A DNA stretch of 64,000 nt, taken from Sphingobacterium sp. lm-10 (GTDB lineage: Bacteria; Bacteroidota; Bacteroidia; Sphingobacteriales; Sphingobacteriaceae). The notes beneath the pieces were generated by a model, which saw only the letters and a list, made by a program, of their open reading frames with translations, was not told the origin of the DNA and did not search any database. Made by a program: the position numbers and the translations under genes. Shown one piece after another: positions 18,126 to 25,815 of the stretch (within the stretch, counting starts at the first letter, position 1; every line of letters begins with the position of its first letter). Where the stretch lies: the NCBI RefSeq assembly GCF_023554555.1, contig NZ_JAMJWC010000001.1:62001-126000 (forward strand). Direction: 5' to 3'.

Positions 18126-18371
18126 ATGAGTTTATTACCAGAAAGTTTTGAGGAATGGAAAATCTGCATTGAAAAGAAATGCGGCATTCCGCTAACATTA
18201 GAATTTGCGGAGAAAAGGCTGGCTGTTTATGCCGACGAAAATCTCCCGGAGACAAAGCGCTTCGCGAAATTATATGGAGACCAACATCTTTCTAATATTA
18301 AGTTGTGGCTTTCCATTATTATAGGACGAAATAAAAATCAGGAGCTTGATAACAAGAATGGTAAAGGATAA
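18126..18371 (+). CDS. Small conserved-looking protein of unknown function
   Basis: An 81-residue soluble protein starting MSLLPESFEEWKICIE; ATGs at 18120 (two residues longer) and 18096 also exist, but the promoter at 18079-18110 favours 18126 or 18120. The composition looks genuinely coding: amphipathic helices and a pattern (CGIPLT..FAEKRLAVY and RFAKLYGDQHL) that I associate with short uncharacterised Bacteroidota proteins. No motif, signal peptide or membrane segment is visible. It is transcribed divergently from the DUF3299-like gene. Function unknown. Confidence 0.7.
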   Translation: MSLLPESFEEWKICIEKKCGIPLTLEFAEKRLAVYADENLPETKRFAKLYGDQHLSNIKLWLSIIIGRNKNQELDNKNGKG

Positions 18372-18438
18372 AGAGGATTGTTTTTCGTAGCAAACAATGA
18401 TGCCAGAGAGGCTACGGTCGCTTTATTTTAAAATACCA

Positions 18439-18470
18439 TTTGGAAGTGTAAATTTCAATTACTATTTTTG
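18439..18470 (+). promoter_or_regulatory. Promoter of tRNA-Asn copy 2
   Basis: TTTG (18439-18442), a 20-nt spacer and TATTTTTG (18463-18470), ending 38 nt before the mature tRNA. Both elements match the Bacteroidota consensus. Confidence 0.75.
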
Positions 18471-18508
18471 TACCGCTTTAGAGGGGTTTAGGCTCTTCAG
18501 AAGGACAT

Positions 18509-18582
18509 TCCTGAATAGCTCAGTTGGTTAGAGCATCTGACTGTTAATCAGAGGGTCGCTGGTTCGAGCCCAGCTTCAGGAG
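18509..18582 (+). tRNA. tRNA-Asn (GTT), copy 2
   Basis: 74 nt, identical in sequence to the copy at 17330, anticodon GTT at 18543-18545. It has its own promoter and terminator, so the two copies are separate transcription units. Confidence 0.97.
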
Positions 18583-18590
18583 CAATCGTC

Positions 18591-18620
18591 AAATGCCGGC
18601 AAGTTTTGTCGGCATTTTTT
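18591..18620 (+). terminator. Terminator after tRNA-Asn copy 2
   Basis: 11-bp stem with one G-U pair (18591-18601 with 18607-18617, arm AAATGCCGGCA) followed by T residues. Confidence 0.85.
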
Positions 18621-18647
18621 GTTAAAGCATTTTAAAACGGTATAGAC

Positions 18648-19565
18648 ATGAGTTTAATAATCGTTGGCTCGGTAGCATTTGATGCCATTGAGACCCCTTT
18701 TGGTAAGACAGATAAGGTCGTAGGAGGAGCTGCTACATTTGCTGGCTTAGCGGCTTCCTACTTATACGATGAGGTAAAGCTTATCGGTACAGTAGGTGGA
18801 GATTTTGGAGAAGATAATCTCACTATTCTACGCTCAAAAGGAATCGACATCGATGGCATCGAAATCGTTAATGATGAAAAGACATTCTTTTGGTCTGGCA
18901 AATATCATGTAGATATGAATAGCCGGAATACACTGGCAACCGAACTCAATGTGCTAGCTGATTTTGATCCCAAGATCCCTACTTCTTACCAAGGTTGCGA
19001 ATACCTCTTGCTGGGCAACTTAATGCCCAAGGTGCAAATGGCGGTTTTAGATCGTCTCAGAACAGCGCCGAAGCTCGTGGTGATCGATACGATGAACTAT
19101 TGGATGGACGTCGCCCTAGATGATTTAAAGGAGGTGCTCAAACGTGTTGATGTGCTGGCGATCAATGATGGGGAAGCGCGACAATTGTCCGGTGAATATT
19201 CTATGGTAAAAGCAGCTGAAAAAATCTTAAATATGGGGCCGTCTTATCTGATTATCAAGAAAGGGGAACACGGAGCGTTATTATTTGGAGAAGGACAGAT
19301 TTTCTCTGCACCAGCATTGCCTTTAGCGGATGTGTTCGATCCTACAGGTGCAGGTGATTCTTTTGCAGGTGGATTTATTGGCTATTTAGCACATGTGCAA
19401 TCCGTCAATTTTCATAACATGAAAAATGCCATCATTTATGGATCCGCGCTGGCGTCGTTTTGCGTAGAGGAGTTTGGTACGGAAAAATTACAAAAATTAA
19501 GTAAAGAGGAGATTGCACACAGAATAGAGAAATTTGTGGCACTTGCTAAATTTGAAATAAAATAG
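18648..19565 (+). CDS. PfkB-family carbohydrate kinase
   Basis: A ribokinase-fold cytoplasmic kinase of 305 residues. The N-terminal GSVAFDAIETP and GGAATFAGLA match the first PfkB signature region; the C-terminal signature DPTGAGDSFAGG has the catalytic base at Asp237. The substrate cannot be told from sequence; sugars, nucleosides and other alcohols are all possible in this family. It stands alone between the tRNA-Asn terminator and a bidirectional terminator, so the context gives no pathway. Confidence 0.88.
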   Translation: MSLIIVGSVAFDAIETPFGKTDKVVGGAATFAGLAASYLYDEVKLIGTVGGDFGEDNLTILRSKGIDIDGIEIVNDEKTFFWSGKYHVDMNSRNTLATELNVLADFDPKIPTSYQGCEYLLLGNLMPKVQMAVLDRLRTAPKLVVIDTMNYWMDVALDDLKEVLKRVDVLAINDGEARQLSGEYSMVKAAEKILNMGPSYLIIKKGEHGALLFGEGQIFSAPALPLADVFDPTGAGDSFAGGFIGYLAHVQSVNFHNMKNAIIYGSALASFCVEEFGTEKLQKLSKEEIAHRIEKFVALAKFEIK

Positions 19566-19590
19566 GGGGTTAATCATAACCCCCTATTTT
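19559..19590. terminator. Bidirectional terminator overlapping the PfkB gene end
   Basis: Perfect 14-bp stem (19559-19572 with 19577-19590, core TAGGGGGTTA) with a 4-nt loop, flanked by A and T runs. It includes the PfkB stop codon and reaches the stop of the convergent cytochrome-b5-like gene. Confidence 0.88.
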
Positions 19591-19838
19591 TATCGATTTG
19601 TTATTAAAGTCCCTACTACAGGGAACCTTTCAAACACAGTATTCGTGTGTGGAGCATCTTCTAGCTCATCAGTTAGATCCTGACCAGCCCAATGCTCATA
19701 ATGTTTACCATTTTTCCAGAGCCTGCTACCTGAAACATCATAAATAACCCCTTGATACGCGACCCATATTTCTGGTCTATCCTGACCATTGCGAAGAGCC
19801 AGCATATTTTTACTAAAGGAAGGCAGGCTATCTGTCAT
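19590..19838 (-). CDS. Small cytochrome b5-like heme/steroid-binding protein
   Basis: An 82-residue single-domain protein of the cytochrome b5-like fold. The pattern WVAYQGVIYDVS, then W..GKHYEHWAGQDLTDEL, then APH and FPVVG is the prokaryotic minimal form of the family. His46 or His49 and His64 are the candidate heme ligands. There is no signal peptide or membrane anchor, so it is probably cytoplasmic. It starts 2 nt after the stop of the sigma factor gene and is surely co-transcribed with it. The redox partner is unknown. Confidence 0.8.
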   Translation of the reverse strand: MTDSLPSFSKNMLALRNGQDRPEIWVAYQGVIYDVSGSRLWKNGKHYEHWAGQDLTDELEDAPHTNTVFERFPVVGTLITNR

Positions 19839-19840
19839 TC

Positions 19841-20344
19841 CTAGCTATAAGCATTTAAGCTCTTCTTCATTGTCTTACGTGCCACATGGATACGGGTCTT
19901 TACTGTTCCGATTGGGATGGCCAAATGCACGGCAATCTCATGGTATTTATATCCTTCGTAATACATGGTGAAAGGCACATAATATTCTTCACTCAACTTT
20001 CCTAATGCGCTATTGATGTCTTCCATCATAAACTTGTTCTCACCCTTATTATGCGTAGCAGATACCACCAAATTGGCATTGCTAATTTCCTCTTCTTTCG
20101 TAATGAAAGAGTTTGTTTTTACCACACGTCTATAATTATTGATAAACGTGTTTTTCATGATGGTGTACAACCAACCTTTTAAATTGGTGCCTTCACGGAA
20201 GTTTTTAAAATAAGTAACGGCTTTTAATAACGTATCTTGAACTAGATCGTTAGCATCGTCACCGTCTTTCGTGAAGTTTCTCGCGTAAGATTTAAGCGAA
20301 TCCGAATGTTGTATTACGAGTGTATTAAATTCTAACTTGTTCAT
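19841..20344 (-). CDS. RNA polymerase sigma factor, ECF type
   Basis: A 167-residue sigma-70 family factor. Region 2 covers about residues 10-80 (DDANDLVQDTLLKAV and LKGWLYTIMKNTFIN). Region 4 covers about 110-165 (LSEEYYVPFTMYYEGYKYHEIA and IPIGTVKTRIHVARK). No FecR-type anti-sigma gene is beside it, unlike the sigma factor at 47.6 kb; its only partner is the cytochrome-b5-like gene downstream. Factors of this shape are widely kept in Sphingobacteriia. Its regulon cannot be read from the window. Confidence 0.92.
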   Translation of the reverse strand: MNKLEFNTLVIQHSDSLKSYARNFTKDGDDANDLVQDTLLKAVTYFKNFREGTNLKGWLYTIMKNTFINNYRRVVKTNSFITKEEEISNANLVVSATHNKGENKFMMEDINSALGKLSEEYYVPFTMYYEGYKYHEIAVHLAIPIGTVKTRIHVARKTMKKSLNAYS

Positions 20345-20628
20345 ACTACTGGTTATTTATGTGTTTACTAATGTGTGATTCAATGTGAGTAGCTGTTGCG
20401 AGGAACAAAGGGCGTCCGCTGTTCTATTCCTGTGCTGACGCTTTGAAGCGCACTACTGCCAGAATAAAAACAAATACCGTGCAAAAATGAAAATCAAGTA
20501 GGTTTTATTCTTAAAATAAGGGCGAATTAGGCCTTAAATAAAGGGGTGAGAAGCTTTATTTTTCCGCTTCATGTGGGTTCAAAGCGGTTTAGTAAGAAAA
20601 AGGATATTTATTTAAAAAAAATAAAAAA

Positions 20629-21645
20629 TTAAAGAATATTTACTTCTCGTTCTAACGAAATGCCGAATTTCGAGGCCACGTCCTCTATGATTTTCTCCGA
20701 AATGGCATAAATTTCGGATCCTGTTGCTTCACCGGCATTCGTAATTACCAGTGCCTGTTTTGGCCAGATCAGCACGTTGCCTACCTGTTTGCCCTTCCAT
20801 CCACATTGTTCGATGAGCCAGCCAGCAGCCAGTTTGTATTCCTCTTCAGGCATCGGATAATAGACCAGGTCGGGAAACTTTTCTACCAACGTATTAAAAG
20901 ATGATTTATGGATTACCGGGTTTTTGAAAAAGCTGCCCGCATTTCCGATAGTACCCGGGTCTGGGAGTTTTTCCACTCGGATATGAGATACCACTTCTGC
21001 GATGTCTCGAATCGTAGGTGAGCTAATCAATCGCTTATCGAGTTCGCTCTGTATTGCACCGTAAGAGGTGTTCTGTTGGCTGTTGAGATGGAGCTTATAG
21101 GTGACAGAGGTAATGATGTATCTGCCTTTATATTTTGATTTAAAAATACTGTCACGGTAGGAGAATCCACAGGCTTCTTTAGTAAACGTCACAAATTCCC
21201 CAGTGTGTGTATCAAATGCTCTGCATGAATAGAATACATCCATGAGTTCTACACCGTATGCTCCGATATTTTGTACCGGAGATGCACCCACAGAACCTGG
21301 AATCAAGGCCATATTCTCTAATCCTGGAAAATGATGATTAATACAATACCAAACTAAGTCGTTCCAGATCTCTCCGCCGGAAGCAGTGACATACACATAA
21401 TTACCCTCGATGAAGTGTTGCTTGCCCTTAATAGCCATATGCACAACCAACCCCTGATAATTGCCAGTAAGTAACACATTACTACCGCCACCCAATACAA
21501 AAAAAGGGTTTGCAAAAACACCTTTGGCATATAAAGCTACAAGAGCAGTTTCTTCTGTAATTTTCGCATATCGTGCAGCAAATGCTGCAATGCGAAAGGT
21601 GTTGAAACTACCTAGAGCAGTGTTTTCTGAGATGTGTATGCCCAT
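20629..21645 (-). CDS. murB: MurB, UDP-N-acetylenolpyruvoylglucosamine reductase
   Basis: FAD/NADPH enzyme that reduces the MurA product to UDP-MurNAc, the second step of peptidoglycan synthesis. Length 338 fits the longer type I enzymes. Visible features are the FAD-binding LGGGSNVLL near residue 52, GLENMALIPGSVGASPVQNIGAYGVE near 110-135, YRDSIFK with the conserved Tyr, and GNAGSFFKNP carrying the catalytic Ser near residue 240. It is transcribed alone; the 284 bases between it and the downstream sigma gene hold no gene and no obvious terminator. murA lies 11 kb away on the other strand. Confidence 0.96.
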   Translation of the reverse strand: MGIHISENTALGSFNTFRIAAFAARYAKITEETALVALYAKGVFANPFFVLGGGSNVLLTGNYQGLVVHMAIKGKQHFIEGNYVYVTASGGEIWNDLVWYCINHHFPGLENMALIPGSVGASPVQNIGAYGVELMDVFYSCRAFDTHTGEFVTFTKEACGFSYRDSIFKSKYKGRYIITSVTYKLHLNSQQNTSYGAIQSELDKRLISSPTIRDIAEVVSHIRVEKLPDPGTIGNAGSFFKNPVIHKSSFNTLVEKFPDLVYYPMPEEEYKLAAGWLIEQCGWKGKQVGNVLIWPKQALVITNAGEATGSEIYAISEKIIEDVASKFGISLEREVNIL

Positions 21646-21752
21646 ATGTGACTATTTGTTCTGAAAAATCAAAGAAAAATAATTATCTTTAATTATCTGG
21701 GGTTAAAGATACCCATTGTGATACGTATAAGCTAAAAAAATTACGGAGGAAT

Positions 21753-22364
21753 ATGAAGAGTGCTGATGCAAAACGTGTTAAAATCATTGAATCCGCTTTG
21801 CGAAGATTTTCCCATTTTGGAATGGCAAAAACTACCATGGCCGAGATTGCTAAAGACTTAGCTTTCTCTAAAGCACTCCTATATTATTATTTCCCGGACA
21901 AGAATAGTCTTTATGCTGCGGTATGGAATCATCTACTGGATGAGTTACTCGATCGGGGTGATGTAATTATCGCGAAGGGTGGTGACATTGCATCAGTTAC
22001 CAACGCCTTATTAGACGAGCGAATGCGTTTTATTAATGAGTACTACAATATTTTTGCAGATGCCTATTCCTTTAGGTTCGATATCCCTGCCGATTTGCAA
22101 GATTTAATTCCTAAAATCTTTGAGAAAGAAACTCTTCAGTTTGTGTGCCTCTTGCAGCTTGGAGTAGCTAATGGTGAAATCGAGTTAGAAAATGAGTTAG
22201 AGACTGCGCGCATTTTTTTGGTATCCATATTAGGTATGCGGATGGGCTTGATGAAAGACTTTAAAGCCATCTTCACACCGCCTACCAAAGAAGAAGTGGG
22301 AGAGATACTCGCTATGCAAAAGCAGTTGGCCAAGATCTTTGTGAATGGTTTAAGAATCTCCTAA
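21753..22364 (+). CDS. TetR/AcrR-family transcriptional regulator
   Basis: A 203-residue one-component regulator. The N-terminal helix-turn-helix is clear (IIESALRRFSHFG, then TTMAEIAKDLAFSKALLYYYF at residues 27-47 split by the turn), with YYYFPDKNSLY closing the DNA-binding domain. The C-terminal ligand domain resembles nothing specific. Its last 15 bases overlap the end of the convergent YpdA-like gene. The target is unknown; the minus-strand FUSC/YpdA pair is the nearest candidate. Confidence 0.9.
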   Translation: MKSADAKRVKIIESALRRFSHFGMAKTTMAEIAKDLAFSKALLYYYFPDKNSLYAAVWNHLLDELLDRGDVIIAKGGDIASVTNALLDERMRFINEYYNIFADAYSFRFDIPADLQDLIPKIFEKETLQFVCLLQLGVANGEIELENELETARIFLVSILGMRMGLMKDFKAIFTPPTKEEVGEILAMQKQLAKIFVNGLRIS

Positions 22365-23336
22365 TTTCCGAAGAATATCCTCAATAATCATGTCGGCATG
22401 CACGCGAGAATTTTCAATAAACCATAGGTGCGTATTGAGCCCGCCGCAGACTACTCCGGCCAGATAAAGGCCAGTAATGTTAGTCTCCATGGTTGCCTCA
22501 TCATGCTCCGGTATGCGCGCACCATCTTCAGGTACTTGCACGCCAATATGTTTCAGAAATGCGAAGTTTGGCCGGTATCCCGTAAGCGCCAATACAAAGT
22601 CATTTTCTATCTCAACCTCTTCTTGCGGAGTTCTAATCCGTACCGTATGCTCCTTAATCTCCGATAAGCAGCTTTGGTAGTATACAGTGATTTCTCCTGC
22701 TGCTAACCGATTGTCTATATCCGGTCTTACCCAATATTTTACACGAGGACTAATCTCATTGCGCCGGATCACTAAGGTTACCTTGGCGCCTTTGCGATAC
22801 GTTTCCAATGCGGCATCGATAGAGGAATTGCTGGCTCCTATGACCACTACGTTCTGTTTAGCGTAGTAATGTGGGTCATCATAATAATGACGCACCTTAG
22901 GTAGGTCCTCGCCGGGAATCTGCATCTGCATCGGAATGTCGTAAAAGCCGGTGGCCACTATGATATGCCGTGCTGTGTATGTAGCTCGGGAAGAGGTAAC
23001 GATGAACAGGCCGGAATCTATATCCTTAACCACCTGCTTCACCTCCTCAAATAAGCGCGTGTTCAGATCGAAGTTACTGTCGATGCGACGGTAATATTCC
23101 AGTGCTTCCGCACGCTTTGGTTTGGGGTTGGTGGTTACGAAAGGTATTCCGCCAACCTCTAACTTATCTGCCGAAGAAAAGAACGTCATGTTCACGGGGT
23201 AGTTGTACAAGGAGTTTACGAGACAGCCTTTTTCCAGTATAATATGTGACAGGTTGTGCGTCTTGGCGGCTATGCCACAGGCCATACCAATAGGGCCGCC
23301 ACCGATAATCAAAACATCATAAATATCGTTATGCAT
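22350..23336 (-). CDS. YpdA-type bacillithiol disulfide reductase (FAD/NAD(P)-binding)
   Basis: A 328-residue two-dinucleotide-domain flavoprotein. The FAD motif GGGPIG is at residues 12-17; a second Rossmann motif, VVIGASNSSIDAAL, binds NAD(P)H near residue 165, and the C-terminal ATG-like segment TNITGLYLAGVVCGG closes the FAD site. The start (DVLIIGGGPIGMACGI) and the segment LEKGCLVNSLYNYP match the YpdA/Bdr family, which reduces bacillithiol disulfide in Firmicutes and is also common in Bacteroidota. The thiol used here is an inference. Its start overlaps the end of the FUSC gene by 8 nt, so they form an operon. Confidence 0.82.
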   Translation of the reverse strand: MHNDIYDVLIIGGGPIGMACGIAAKTHNLSHIILEKGCLVNSLYNYPVNMTFFSSADKLEVGGIPFVTTNPKPKRAEALEYYRRIDSNFDLNTRLFEEVKQVVKDIDSGLFIVTSSRATYTARHIIVATGFYDIPMQMQIPGEDLPKVRHYYDDPHYYAKQNVVVIGASNSSIDAALETYRKGAKVTLVIRRNEISPRVKYWVRPDIDNRLAAGEITVYYQSCLSEIKEHTVRIRTPQEEVEIENDFVLALTGYRPNFAFLKHIGVQVPEDGARIPEHDEATMETNITGLYLAGVVCGGLNTHLWFIENSRVHADMIIEDILRKLGDS

Positions 23337-25509
23337 GTGTTGCCTCCATTTCTTTGTCGTATTTGATAGCGTCTCTTTTGACGACCTCTTCGGTAGCCTT
23401 TGGCAAATCGTTCGAAATCTTCAATAAGAATTGTAGTTGCTCGGTGATCAGTTTGGAGTCTTCGTGATTTTCATCTTCATCCAACGATCCCTGAAAATTT
23501 GTAGTCCAGTCCTCCGGAGCTTCATATTCATCAAATTGCTGAATAAGTCGATACAGATTGAAAGCGGTCCGCTTTAGCAAATCGTATTGGTTATTAGAGA
23601 TATGCAGATTACTCGACTTGTCTATCTCCGTGAATAACGAAGCAGAATACGAGAAAAATATGTGATTTAGAATCACGAACCTATTGACATCTTTTGTGTT
23701 TTTTTGTCGCCATTTTGGTTCGGTGAGCATGCGCTGAAAAGTCGACCCCATATTTGCGGAAGCAATATAGAGTTCTTTACGGGCGAGTTTATACTCGGTC
23801 ACATTGATGGCCTCATCTGTAAACATTTTTGCTACCTGCTCCAAATACACAAAGTTAGCCACCAATAGTTTGTAGATCGTTTCCTTAATCTTGGTGCTTT
23901 CCCAGTTAGGGAATATGATGTAGCTGGATAAAAAGGCAATCATTCCACCAAGAAAAGTATCGAAAATACGCTCCTTCGCCATCTCAAAAGTATTGACTCC
24001 TGTGAAACTGATCATGATGAGCACATAAGGAGTTAAGAAAACCACAAATAAAATATAGTTGATCCTAAACAAGCTGTATGCGATTAGAAAGAACAAAATT
24101 AAAAGAATAAACAATGCTACCTGGTTATGGATCGTGATCAGAATTACTCCTCCAATAATCCCCCCGATAACCGTGCCCATCAACCGTTGTACATTCCGCT
24201 CTTTGGTGAGACCAAAACCAGGTTTTAGAATTACCAGAATCGTTAGTAAAACCCAAAAGCTACCTTTATCACTGAAGTGGAGAAAATGCATCGCAAAATA
24301 GCTCACCGTCATCACAATAGCCATGCGCACGGCGTGGCGGAAGATTGAAGATTCGCGTGATAAATTGCTTTTAAAGCTTTTCCAGTCGATATGAGAAGTT
24401 TGGATAAACTTACTAGCGTCGTCTATTTCCTCCTTTACGATGGAAGAGGCATTGACTTGACTGTAGTTATACATATTATCTATCAAGGTCACCATCTTCC
24501 GAATATTGACGATTACTTTTTTCAACGGGATGGTATTCCGATCGTAATTTTTATCAATTTGCTCCACCTTAAAACGCAAATGCTCAATATCCTTTGTAAA
24601 GTCGTGCATGGGCCGTGGCATCTGGTTCGCATTGAGCTGATAAGCGAAATGATCCAATTCATGAGTCAGTTTTACGACCACGTATCTAAAGTGATGTAAT
24701 ACGCCTGTATCGTTAAACATCTTACGAATGGCATCATAATCATAATAGGTAGTCATTGTCTGCTCAAACAGATCAACAATGTCATTAAATACCAGTATCA
24801 GTAGGCGCCCCAATTTAGTGGTGTCTTTGACGGAACGTTTACTGCGAAACAGTAATTCACGCACGTTTTCCTGATGCTTGTGTACCTCAATCTGTTTCTC
24901 GATAATTTTCAGGTAGTTCTGATCGTGATCGGTTTTCACATTGTAAAAATTGGCACGCAAGCGTAGAAATTCGGCAACATGTCGGATAGACTCCGCCAAC
25001 TCCTGTTGAGCTAAGCGATAAGGCTGTATTTGGTTGAACGAAAAACTAACGATCATGTACCATACGGCGCCGATGATAAAGAAGAGAATAAACTGTAACT
25101 CTTCCTTTAAGGTATACTCGCCTTCAATATGGATGAGCATCATTAAGATGCCCATAACGCCGACTGTAGCCGCACGCGCATTGAATACACCAAACATGGA
25201 ATATAGAAAAGAAACTAAGGCAAGTACTACGCCCATCATCACAAAAGAAGAATTCACCAGGATCGTTAATAAAAACGTAAACAAGCAAATGCCCAAGCAA
25301 GCTAGCATGCCTGTGCGGCGGTGATGGGGAGGGCCGGGAGTATCCGATAACCCAATGAGTAAAGCGCCCAGAGAAATCAATGTGCCCACAAAAAGTTGAT
25401 CCAGCAAAGCGCACACCAACACTGGAATAATGCTTCCTATGGTGATCCGCAGACCTTCTGCGAAATATTGTCCGTAAAAAAAACTTTTTATTTCTTTGGA
25501 TTGTTTCAT
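23329..25509 (-). CDS. FUSC-family integral membrane protein (YccS-like)
   Basis: A 726-residue membrane protein of the fusaric-acid-resistance/aromatic-acid-exporter superfamily. There are two hydrophobic blocks of about five to six segments each (residues about 20-160 and 395-530), separated by a long charged helical region, with a C-terminal soluble domain. The start at 25509 gives MKQSKEIKSFFYGQYF; a frame reaching 25551 starts upstream of a -7 promoter element and is rejected. Substrate unknown. It is co-transcribed with the YpdA-like gene by overlap. Confidence 0.85.
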   Translation of the reverse strand: MKQSKEIKSFFYGQYFAEGLRITIGSIIPVLVCALLDQLFVGTLISLGALLIGLSDTPGPPHHRRTGMLACLGICLFTFLLTILVNSSFVMMGVVLALVSFLYSMFGVFNARAATVGVMGILMMLIHIEGEYTLKEELQFILFFIIGAVWYMIVSFSFNQIQPYRLAQQELAESIRHVAEFLRLRANFYNVKTDHDQNYLKIIEKQIEVHKHQENVRELLFRSKRSVKDTTKLGRLLILVFNDIVDLFEQTMTTYYDYDAIRKMFNDTGVLHHFRYVVVKLTHELDHFAYQLNANQMPRPMHDFTKDIEHLRFKVEQIDKNYDRNTIPLKKVIVNIRKMVTLIDNMYNYSQVNASSIVKEEIDDASKFIQTSHIDWKSFKSNLSRESSIFRHAVRMAIVMTVSYFAMHFLHFSDKGSFWVLLTILVILKPGFGLTKERNVQRLMGTVIGGIIGGVILITIHNQVALFILLILFFLIAYSLFRINYILFVVFLTPYVLIMISFTGVNTFEMAKERIFDTFLGGMIAFLSSYIIFPNWESTKIKETIYKLLVANFVYLEQVAKMFTDEAINVTEYKLARKELYIASANMGSTFQRMLTEPKWRQKNTKDVNRFVILNHIFFSYSASLFTEIDKSSNLHISNNQYDLLKRTAFNLYRLIQQFDEYEAPEDWTTNFQGSLDEDENHEDSKLITEQLQFLLKISNDLPKATEEVVKRDAIKYDKEMEATHA

Positions 25510-25524
25510 CTCTGTATTAGGTAG

Positions 25525-25552
25525 CAAAGATAACCATAATGCATTGTACAAA
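25525..25552 (-). promoter_or_regulatory. Candidate promoter of the FUSC-YpdA operon
   Basis: On the minus strand, TTTG (25552-25549), a short 16-nt spacer and TATCTTTG (25532-25525), 15 nt before the ATG at 25509. With the ppc promoter it accounts for the roughly 300-bp divergent gap, which shows nothing else. Confidence 0.55.
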
Positions 25553-25742
25553 ATATCTTAATGGGCAATAAATTGCTAAAAGTCGGGAGGCGATTTAACG
25601 AGGAATTTCAATACTCTTTTCAATAGATTCTTATTCGTATCGGTAGCTTAAGTCATAGGAAGACGCTAATGTGTTAATTCCTTATTTTTTTTGCTCTATT
25701 CGTAAATAAAATGCTTATTAAATACGTTATTGGCAACTAAAC

Positions 25743-25772
25743 TTTGATGTTAATAACAAAATATTATATTTG
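25743..25772 (+). promoter_or_regulatory. Promoter of ppc
   Basis: TTTG (25743-25746), an 18-nt spacer and TATATTTG (25765-25772), a near-ideal Bacteroidota promoter 43 nt before the ppc ATG. Confidence 0.75.
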
Positions 25773-25815
25773 GTATTGGTGTAAATAAGACAATTAGTAA
25801 TAACAATATAAATAC

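Noticed and set aside
20565..20590. Possible murB terminator (CCGCTT/AAGCGG inverted repeat)
   Set aside because: Six base pairs with a 12-nt loop and no T run on the minus strand; too weak.
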